The notes beneath the pieces were generated by a model that made no database searches, was not told the DNA's origin, and saw only the letters and a program-made list of their open reading frames with translations. The position numbers were made by a program, and so were the translations under genes. From Phycisphaerales bacterium UBA1926 (lineage in GTDB: Bacteria > Planctomycetota > Phycisphaerae > Phycisphaerales > UBA1924): a DNA stretch of 11,882 nucleotides. Positions 6,904 through 11,882 of the stretch are shown here, in pieces; the stretch's first letter is position 1, and each line of letters begins with the position of its first letter. The stretch is taken from positions 63,795 to 75,676 of the forward strand of contig DDFO01000018.1 in NCBI GenBank assembly GCA_002337215.1. Direction: 5' to 3'.

Positions 6904-9273
6904 ATGCGAATTCTGCGTTGTTTTGGCGTTCTGGCGGCGGTCTCTGTGGTTTCGCTGGGCCTCGGCGGCGTGGACGCGGGCCCGGTGGCGACAGTGGGGG
7001 CCGAAGCGGGTGTCCTGGATGACGCCGACTCGGTGTACGCGGGATACGCGATCGTGCGGGTCTCGCCTCGCGACGCCTCGGATCGGCTGTCGCTCGCGCA
7101 GCTGCCGCTCGATCTGGTGAGCGAGGCGGAGAGCCTCGGAGGCGTCGGCGACTACCTCGCCGACCCGGCGACGCTCGACCTGTTGAGGCACCTGGGGATT
7201 CCTTTCGAGACAATCGAAGCGGACGTGCAGGCGGTCGTGGACGCGGAGCGCGTGCGGCTGGACGCACGGGTGCGCTACGACGCCGCCGGGGGGGGCGGGG
7301 CGAACGAGGCGCGGTTCGGCGGCGACCCCGACGCGTTCTTCCGCGAGTACCGCGATATCGAAGAACTGATGGCGTTGTGGGATGGGTTCGTCGGGACGCA
7401 CCCCGATCTGATCTCGAGAGAGGTGGTCGGGCAGAGCGTCGAGGGACGCGACATTGTCGGGTACACGATCTCGGGGTCGGCGGGGGGTGAGCCGCTGTCG
7501 AAACCGACGCTGGTGTTCAACGGCACGATCCATGCGCGGGAGTGGATCAGCCCGATGACGGTGAGCTACATCGGCCGCGGGCTGGTCGAGGGGTATGGGA
7601 TCGACGACCGGATCACCCGCCTGCTCGACGCGAACACATTCCGGATCATCCCGGTGCTCAACCCGGATGGGTATGTCTACTCCTGGGAGAGCGAGCGGCT
7701 GTGGCGCAAGAACCGTCGGCAGAACAGCCCGAGCCGGTACGGGGTTGACCTGAACCGCAACTTCGCGACCGGGTGGGGCGGGGGCGGCTCGAGCGGGAAT
7801 TCGGGATCGAACACGTATCGGGGGCCGTCTCCGTTCAGCGAACCCGAGAGCCGGGCGCTGCGGGATTTTCTGTTGGCGACGCCCAACCGTGTCTTCCATA
7901 TCGATTTCCACAGCTACAGCCAGCTGGTGCTGTGGCCTTGGGGGCATCGGTTCGAGGAAGCGCCGGATGTCGACGCGTTGACTGGTCTGGGGACGCAGTA
8001 CGCCGAGACAATCCGCAGCACGACGGGGGCGAACTACACGCCCCAGCAGGCGACGGAGCTGTACCAGGCGAGCGGGATCACGACCGACTGGGCGTACGAC
8101 GAGGCGGGGGTGCTCGGGTTCACGATCGAGCTTCGGCCCAGAGCGAGTAATTTCGCGCCGCCCCCGGAGACGATCCTGCCCTGTGCGCGGGAGAACTACG
8201 CCGCGGTGCTGACGCTGACCGAGGCGATGGAATCGGGTCTGGGCGAGGGGGCGGGGAGCCTGCCGTTCCGGGCGCAGGCGGGCGAGGTCGCCACGCCGAT
8301 TTATCTCGATCTGTACTCGGCCCGCGGGGGATCGCTCGACGAGGCGACGCTGACGCTGCGCTCGCGCGTCGAGGGCGCCGGGTCGTTCTCCGAGTCGGTC
8401 ATGTCGCGTGCGTACGGGCTCTGGACCGGGACGCTTGCGACGGCGCTGTGCGGGGAGACGATCGAGTACGGCGTGGTCGCCGAGTGGGACGACGGGGAGA
8501 CCGCTGAGTGGCCGGCGGGCGGCGATGCGTCGCTCAATACCGTCGTCGCGACGGATGTCCGCGCGGTCTTTGTCGATGACATGGAGACGGACCGTGGCTG
8601 GATCGGCGGGCTCCCCTCGGACACCGCCGAGACGGGGAGGTGGGAGCGTGCGGACCCCGAGGCGACGTTCGCTGGCGCGACGAACGTGCAGCCGGGCGAT
8701 GACCGCTCGCTCGAGGGGACGGTGTGTTGGATCACCGACAACCGGATCGGGCCCTACGCGTACAGCTACGACCTCAACAACGGGTTCACGACGCTGATAT
8801 CGCCCGCGATCGACCTGAGCACCACCTGGGGAGAGCGCGAGATCTCGTTCTGGCTCTGGTACTCGACCTCGGAAGACCCGCTGGACATCGACATCTCGGG
8901 CGATGATGGGCAGACCTGGCGCCCGCTCGATCGCGTGGAAACAAGCACCGACGGATGGGAGTTGCACGCGTACGCGGTTCCCTCCGACGTCGAGCGATCG
9001 CCGGCGGTTCGGGTTCGGTTTGTCGCCCGGGACGAGGGCTTGGTGAACTCGAACGTCGAGGCGGGGGTCGATGATTTCCAGATCGTCGCGATGGGGTGCG
9101 GCGGGAACCCCGCGGACCTCGCGCCCCCGTTCGGGGTGCTCGATATCGCGGACATCGGCGCGTTCGTCTCCGCGTTCACGTCCCAGGGGGCGATCGCGGA
9201 TCTGACGGGGGACGGCCTGATCGACCTCAGCGATATCGCCGACTTCGTGACGTATTTCACCGCGGATCCCTGA
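6904..9273 (+). CDS. Secreted zinc carboxypeptidase (M14), zymogen with dockerin-like tail, copy 2
   Basis: A 789-residue paralogue of the preceding gene, alignable along nearly its whole length. A signal peptide (R2, R5, hydrophobic 7-20, likely cut after VDA at 25) leads to an M14 propeptide (about 46-122). The catalytic domain (about 142-440) has zinc ligands H210, E213 and H336, then R268, N284-R285, Y387 (YQASG) and E409 (FTIEL), all matching carboxypeptidase A. Thr394 sits at the S1' position 255; as I recall, carboxypeptidase T, which accepts mixed substrates, also has Thr there. An Ig-like region (about 455-550) and beta-sandwich (about 555-730) follow. The tail starts at G731-C732. 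Its first half is degenerate (APPFGVLD), while its second keeps a normal dockerin loop, D766-L-T-G-D770-G-L-I-D774. Cysteines 427, 516, 608 and 732 match the four of copy 1. AAGGG lies 8 bases before the ATG. The cleavage specificity is inferred only. Confidence 0.95.
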   Translation: MRILRCFGVLAAVSVVSLGLGGVDAGPVATVGAEAGVLDDADSVYAGYAIVRVSPRDASDRLSLAQLPLDLVSEAESLGGVGDYLADPATLDLLRHLGIPFETIEADVQAVVDAERVRLDARVRYDAAGGGGANEARFGGDPDAFFREYRDIEELMALWDGFVGTHPDLISREVVGQSVEGRDIVGYTISGSAGGEPLSKPTLVFNGTIHAREWISPMTVSYIGRGLVEGYGIDDRITRLLDANTFRIIPVLNPDGYVYSWESERLWRKNRRQNSPSRYGVDLNRNFATGWGGGGSSGNSGSNTYRGPSPFSEPESRALRDFLLATPNRVFHIDFHSYSQLVLWPWGHRFEEAPDVDALTGLGTQYAETIRSTTGANYTPQQATELYQASGITTDWAYDEAGVLGFTIELRPRASNFAPPPETILPCARENYAAVLTLTEAMESGLGEGAGSLPFRAQAGEVATPIYLDLYSARGGSLDEATLTLRSRVEGAGSFSESVMSRAYGLWTGTLATALCGETIEYGVVAEWDDGETAEWPAGGDASLNTVVATDVRAVFVDDMETDRGWIGGLPSDTAETGRWERADPEATFAGATNVQPGDDRSLEGTVCWITDNRIGPYAYSYDLNNGFTTLISPAIDLSTTWGEREISFWLWYSTSEDPLDIDISGDDGQTWRPLDRVETSTDGWELHAYAVPSDVERSPAVRVRFVARDEGLVNSNVEAGVDDFQIVAMGCGGNPADLAPPFGVLDIADIGAFVSAFTSQGAIADLTGDGLIDLSDIADFVTYFTADP

Positions 9274-9341
9274 TCGGACGCCGTGGGCCCGGTTGATCCG
9301 GGGCGTGGTATTGCGAACGATTCTCAACGGGCCATCAGAAG

Positions 9342-9364
9342 GCCGACCCGAGACGCGGGTCGGC
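9342..9364 (+). promoter_or_regulatory. GC-rich hairpin before the heme oxygenase homologue
   Basis: GCCGACCCG (9342-9350), loop AGACG and CGGGTCGGC (9356-9364) form a perfect 9-bp stem. There is no T-run after it. It ends 11 bases before the Shine-Dalgarno GGAG. It could be the 3' end of the carboxypeptidase transcript, a 5' leader structure of the next gene, or a processing barrier. The symmetry is certain; the role is not. Confidence 0.45.
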
Positions 9365-9375
9365 GGGGCCCTCCC

Positions 9376-9379
9376 GGAG
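9376..9379 (+). promoter_or_regulatory. Ribosome binding site of the heme oxygenase homologue
   Basis: GGAG lies 7 bases before the ATG at 9387 and supports that start. It is one of the better ribosome sites in the window. Confidence 0.6.
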
Positions 9380-9386
9380 CATTCGC

Positions 9387-10052
9387 ATGACGACCGAGAC
9401 CCGCCCGCTGGGCCAGCGCCTCAAAGAAGACAACTGGGACCTGCACGTGCAGGCCGAGCACGACACGCTGCCCCAGCACATGGTCCGCGGGACAATCCCG
9501 AAGGAGACCTACGCCGAACTGCTCGGCCAGATGTGGCTGGTCTCGCGAAAGCTCGACGCGGCGATCGTCGCGACGCGGGACGGGGTGCCGGTTCTCAAGG
9601 AACTGGTGACGGACCGCCAGCTCCAGACGCCCTACCTCGAGGAGGACCTGGCGCACTGGGGTGTGGAGACCGCGGGGCTTGAGCCGCTCCCGGGGACGGC
9701 GGGGCTGATCGCCGACATCGAGCGCAGCCGGGACGAGAACCCGATCCGCCTGTTCGGGCTGCACTACGTCCGCGAGGGCGCCAACAACGGCAACAAGTAC
9801 GTCGCGATGAAGATCCGCAAGGCCTGGGGCGTCGAGGACGGCGCGGGGTTCCGGTATCTCGATCCCTACGGCAGCGACCAGCGCCCGATGTGGGAGGCGT
9901 TCAAGACCAGGCTCAACGAGATCGAATTGAGCGAGGACGAGAAGTCGGCGATCGTCGCGGGTGCCCGCTCGATGTTCGAGCACATCATCGCGATGCACAA
10001 GGACTTCGAACTGCCCCCGGTCGAGGCGGCGGAGGGCGCGCCCGCCCACTGA
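9387..10052 (+). CDS. Heme oxygenase family protein (biliverdin-producing type)
   Basis: A 221-residue all-helical cytoplasmic protein with no signal peptide, close to the family's usual length. Heme oxygenases open heme to biliverdin, iron and CO. The first helix, LKEDNWDLHVQAEH, puts H20 where the heme-ligating His25 of human HO-1 sits (KEVHTQAEN). MVRGTIPKETYAELLGQMW matches the following helix pair. The distal-helix region reads HYVREGANNGNKY (126-138). In HO-1 this is RYLGDLSGGQ; in phytochrome-associated bacterial enzymes, as I recall, it is closer to LYVLEGSTLGG. The fold position is kept, but the second glycine of the pair is Asn136. The C-terminal helix LNEIELSEDEKSAIVAGARSMFEH also fits. 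No phytochrome, bilin reductase or heme-uptake gene is nearby. Another heme-oxygenase-fold function is possible. A hairpin precedes it and an intrinsic terminator follows. Confidence 0.75.
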   Translation: MTTETRPLGQRLKEDNWDLHVQAEHDTLPQHMVRGTIPKETYAELLGQMWLVSRKLDAAIVATRDGVPVLKELVTDRQLQTPYLEEDLAHWGVETAGLEPLPGTAGLIADIERSRDENPIRLFGLHYVREGANNGNKYVAMKIRKAWGVEDGAGFRYLDPYGSDQRPMWEAFKTRLNEIELSEDEKSAIVAGARSMFEHIIAMHKDFELPPVEAAEGAPAH

Positions 10053-10090
10053 TCGTTTGGGGAGAGATGCCGCGGGAGTTGGATGAAACG

Positions 10091-10122
10091 AAACAGCCGC
10101 GTGATGTCACGCGGCTGTTTTT
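10091..10122 (+). terminator. Strong intrinsic terminator between convergent genes
   Basis: AAACAGCCGCGTGA (10091-10104) pairs perfectly with TCACGCGGCTGTTT (10107-10120) across a minimal TG loop (effectively a four-base ATGT loop), and the right arm runs into TTTTT (10118-10122). It lies 39 bases after the heme oxygenase stop. Read from the other strand, the stem is followed by TTTCGTTTC, so it may also serve the convergent propeller gene, less strongly. Confidence 0.92.
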
Positions 10123-10217
10123 CTGCGCGCAGAGAATCGGCCCGGGTGGGTGTGCCGGGGCCGACCGTGAGGAAGAGAGATGCCTGTGGTGGTGCGGTGG
10201 TCGATGAGCGCGGCGGT

Positions 10218-11555
10218 TCAGTCGCCGCCGTTTCCGCCCGGGTCGCAGCCGAGTTGGTAGGAACCGACGAACTGGGCGATGTCACCCAGATCGAGCCGGT
10301 CGTCGCGGTTGATGTCGGCGATCGAATCGCCATCGACGAAGAAGTCGATGAACGTGGTGATGTCGGCGAAGTCCTGCTCACCGAGCGGCCGGGCGAGGTC
10401 CGCGGCGGTGCACATGGCGTCGCATTCGTTGAGCACGACGCGGAGCCCACCCGGGAACACCGTCTGCGAGGTCGCGACATCCTCGAGCCCGTCTCCATCG
10501 AAATCAGCGACGACCACGCCCGACGAACCAGACCCGAGCCCGCCGTAGCTGCGGATTGTGAGGAACGAGCCGTCGCCCTGCCCGAGCAGCACGGTGGCCC
10601 CTTCAAGGATCGTGCCGGTCACGATGTCAAAGTTCCCGTCGAGATCGAGATCGCCGATCCCGATGCTGTCGGTCCAGAGGGTTGTGCCGCCACGTACTTC
10701 AAGTCGCTGCGGGGCGGACAAGTTCCCGGTTCCATCGCCGAGATAGATGTGAATGCCAGGGCCGGTGAGTTGGCGGACGACCGCATCATTGTGCCCGTCC
10801 TGATTGAGGTCTGCGACGGCGGCAGACAACGGGAAATCGCCGCCGTCTGTGATGTAGCCCAGTTCGAACCCTCCGAGACCGTCACCGAACAGCACGGCGA
10901 TCTGATCGAGGATGTCGAGCGTCACCACCGCGTCCGGGATGCCGTCACTATCGAGATCGCCGATACCCAAGCCGGCGGCGTGCTCGAGGCCGGCGGTGAA
11001 GATCTCAGGTGCAAACCCCCCTGCACCATCGCCGAGCAGCACCGAAATGCCGTCGAGTTGCTCGCTTGTGGTGACGATATCGAGGTGTGAGTCACCGTTC
11101 AGATCGACGACCTCGATCTCACCATTTCCGGCCGAGGTGTGGTAATAGACCGGAACGGGGAATTCGCCCGTGCCGTCGTTGAGCATAACCACAACACCAT
11201 TCAGCGAAGCACCGATCAGATCCGGGTACGCGTCACCGTTCACATCAACAAGGCGGTTTACATCAGTTCTGCTCTGCGCCGGGATCGTGTAAGGCGTGCC
11301 GAACACGCCGTTGCCGGGATTGAGAAAGATGAAGTTGTCCTCGTCCGAGAGCACCGACATCCCGACGAGAAGATCGAGGTCGCCGTCGAGATCGATATCG
11401 CCTGCTGTAACTGAGTGCGGTGTACCGGTTCCGGGCAGATCGATGAACTGTGAATCATCGTCGAACGCGATCCCCGGGCACGGGTCGCCCCCGCCCATGG
11501 CGAGCGCGCAGGATGCGGAGAGTGCATACGAGACGTACAGAACACCGATCTTCAT
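10218..11555 (-). CDS. Secreted FG-GAP/VCBS seven-repeat beta-propeller protein with dockerin-like tail
   Basis: A 445-residue exported protein of unknown role. The signal peptide is at 1-19 (K2, hydrophobic core, likely cut after ALA at 19). Seven FG-GAP/VCBS-type repeats follow, each with a calcium-loop motif of the DxDxDG...D type. The loops start at D53, D104, D151, D200, D249, D302 and D351, about 50 residues apart, which suits one seven-bladed propeller. The clearest loops are DIDLDGDLD, DLDSDGIPD and DFDGDGLED. The end (about 384-437) is a dockerin-like pair: a degenerate half (ADLARPLGEQDFADI) and a normal calcium loop (ADINRDDRLDLGDIAQF). Mature cysteines are 26, 378, 382 and 437. 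The start at 11555 is chosen over an ATG 31 codons upstream because it opens the signal peptide and has AAGGGG 5 bases before it. Such propellers commonly bind ligands or carry adhesion; no catalytic motif is seen. It is convergent with the heme oxygenase homologue. Confidence 0.88.
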   Translation of the reverse strand: MKIGVLYVSYALSASCALAMGGGDPCPGIAFDDDSQFIDLPGTGTPHSVTAGDIDLDGDLDLLVGMSVLSDEDNFIFLNPGNGVFGTPYTIPAQSRTDVNRLVDVNGDAYPDLIGASLNGVVVMLNDGTGEFPVPVYYHTSAGNGEIEVVDLNGDSHLDIVTTSEQLDGISVLLGDGAGGFAPEIFTAGLEHAAGLGIGDLDSDGIPDAVVTLDILDQIAVLFGDGLGGFELGYITDGGDFPLSAAVADLNQDGHNDAVVRQLTGPGIHIYLGDGTGNLSAPQRLEVRGGTTLWTDSIGIGDLDLDGNFDIVTGTILEGATVLLGQGDGSFLTIRSYGGLGSGSSGVVVADFDGDGLEDVATSQTVFPGGLRVVLNECDAMCTAADLARPLGEQDFADITTFIDFFVDGDSIADINRDDRLDLGDIAQFVGSYQLGCDPGGNGGD

Positions 11556-11560
11556 TGGTT

Positions 11561-11566
11561 CCCCTT
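11561..11566 (-). promoter_or_regulatory. Ribosome binding site fixing the propeller protein start
   Basis: On the minus strand AAGGGG lies 5 bases before the ATG at 11555. This favours the start at the signal peptide over the longer frame that begins at 11648. Confidence 0.6.
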
Positions 11567-11635
11567 CTGACACGATCCCCATGAGACACCGCTCGGTGTT
11601 ACCGGCGGGTGCTGCAGAGGCTGCGAGGGACGCAC

Positions 11636-11663
11636 AAAATAGGGACAATTGTCTGGATGACCA
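11636..11663 (-). promoter_or_regulatory. Possible promoter of the propeller gene
   Basis: On the minus strand TGGTCA (plus-strand 11658-11663) and TATTTT (11636-11641) are 16 bases apart; each matches consensus at 4 of 6 bases. Transcription would start near 11629 and give a leader of about 75 bases. The region is locally AT-richer than the genes and overlaps two palindromes. Confidence 0.4.
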
Positions 11664-11666
11664 GAC
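11644..11666. repeat. Overlapping palindromes on the propeller promoter (operator candidate)
   Basis: GACAATTGTC (11644-11653) is a perfect 10-base palindrome. It overlaps the perfect 6-bp hairpin GTCTGG-ATGA-CCAGAC (11651-11666). Together they cover the spacer and -35 element of the proposed promoter, a normal place for a repressor to bind. No regulator gene is in the window, so this is a candidate only. Confidence 0.4.
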
Positions 11667-11679
11667 CCGCGACCCTACT

Positions 11680-11752
11680 AAAAAAGGCCCCTATCGATGG
11701 TTCAGCAAGCCCCATCGCCTAGGGCGATGTGTACAACCTGCGGCATCGATAG
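11680..11752 (-). terminator. Branched inverted repeat and T-run after the symporter gene
   Basis: On the minus strand, 28 bases after the symporter stop, CTATCGATG (11752-11744) pairs with CATCGATAG (11699-11691). Inside lies a second perfect 7-bp hairpin, CATCGCC-CTA-GGCGATG (11729-11713). The outer arm is followed by GGGGCC and then TTTTTT (11685-11680). This suits a terminator for the symporter. The nested form and the 44-base gap between the outer arms are unusual for a plain terminator, so a small structured RNA or 3' regulatory element is also possible. Confidence 0.6.
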
Positions 11753-11780
11753 CGGTTGAGTTCATTGGCTATGTCTGTGT

Positions 11781-11882
11781 TCACGCCGGCTCCGGCGCCA
11801 CCGCGTTCTCGCCCGCCGCGACGATCGTCGTGACCATGCAGTCGCCCGTGACGTTGCAGGCCGTCCGGCACATGTCGAGGAT
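11781..11882 (-). CDS. Na+/dicarboxylate or glutamate symporter (DAACS family), C-terminal end only
   Basis: Only the last 33 residues and the stop codon lie in the window; the rest continues past the right edge. The motif DMCRTACNVTGD matches the core of transmembrane helix 8 of the GltPh/DctA/GltP family. It keeps the residues equivalent to GltPh D394, R397, T398, N401 and D405. In that family they bind the substrate amino group (D394), the side-chain carboxylate (R397) and sodium (N401, D405). The retained Arg suggests an acidic substrate such as aspartate, glutamate or a C4-dicarboxylate. After TTIVA the chain ends in a short Ala/Glu/Pro tail. The protein is an inner-membrane secondary transporter. 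Exact substrate cannot be told from this fragment. Confidence 0.88.
   Translation of the reverse strand: MLDMCRTACNVTGDCMVTTIVAAGENAVAPEPA

Noticed and set aside
6718..9327. 869-codon open frame on the minus strand covering the second carboxypeptidase
   Set aside because: It is the antisense of a clearly real M14 gene. Its product is dominated by Arg, Pro, Asp and Val with no recognisable domain, as expected from codon bias in high-GC DNA.
10122..10133. 12-base palindrome TCTGCGCGCAGA right after the terminator
   Set aside because: Short, GC-alternating and directly next to a terminator; I see no reason to give it a separate role.
10083..11090. 335-codon plus-strand frame after the heme oxygenase homologue
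   Set aside because: It starts at the intrinsic terminator and runs antisense to the FG-GAP/VCBS repeats, whose Asp-rich calcium loops read clearly on the minus strand.
11556..11648. 31-residue N-terminal extension of the propeller protein
   Set aside because: The downstream ATG at 11555 has a good ribosome site and opens a signal peptide. The extension would bury it and would overlap the likely promoter.
1..11882. CRISPR array, tRNA, rRNA, insertion sequence or defence cassette
   Set aside because: I looked for spaced direct repeats, cloverleaf-type sequences, transposase motifs and terminal repeats, and found none that hold up. The only tandem repeats are the heptamers at 166-200 and the coding repeat at 6665-6774.

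Overview
The window is GC-rich and looks like the chromosome of a planctomycete, most likely of the class Phycisphaerae. The main clue is that three secreted proteins end in the 'GC ... NPADxAPPFGVLDxADxxxF' dockerin-like tail that I know from that group. Weak or absent Shine-Dalgarno sites on several genes and long antisense open frames fit a high-GC planctomycete but do not prove it. No database search was possible.

Layout. Positions 210-4100 carry three minus-strand genes read MFS transporter -> PilZ protein -> argS, with gaps of 83 and 103 bases; they may be co-transcribed. A 305-base divergent intergenic region follows (4101-4405). Positions 4406-9273 carry two plus-strand paralogous secreted zinc carboxypeptidases of family M14. 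They share one architecture: signal peptide, propeptide, M14 catalytic domain, Ig-like region, beta-sandwich, dockerin-like tail. A plus-strand heme-oxygenase-family gene (9387-10052) comes next and ends in a strong intrinsic terminator at 10091-10122. Convergent to it, on the minus strand, is a secreted seven-repeat FG-GAP/VCBS beta-propeller protein (10218-11555) that also ends in a dockerin-like tail. At the right edge is the last 33 residues of a minus-strand Na+/dicarboxylate (DAACS) symporter, followed by a structured terminator-like element.

How the genes may work together (inference). The paired carboxypeptidases are complete zymogens with all catalytic residues, so they should be exported and trim peptides outside the cytoplasm. 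The common tail suggests that they and the propeller protein share one extracytoplasmic localisation route. The symporter keeps the residues used to bind acidic amino acids or dicarboxylates and could import such products, but its position alone does not show this. argS, the PilZ protein and the heme-oxygenase homologue look like unrelated neighbours.

The most interesting points are the shared C-terminal tail on three different secreted proteins, its degenerate duplicated form in the first carboxypeptidase, the fixed set of four cysteines in both mature carboxypeptidases, and the palindromes that overlap the likely promoter of the propeller gene. I see no CRISPR array, transposase, tRNA or rRNA gene, phage gene or defence gene.
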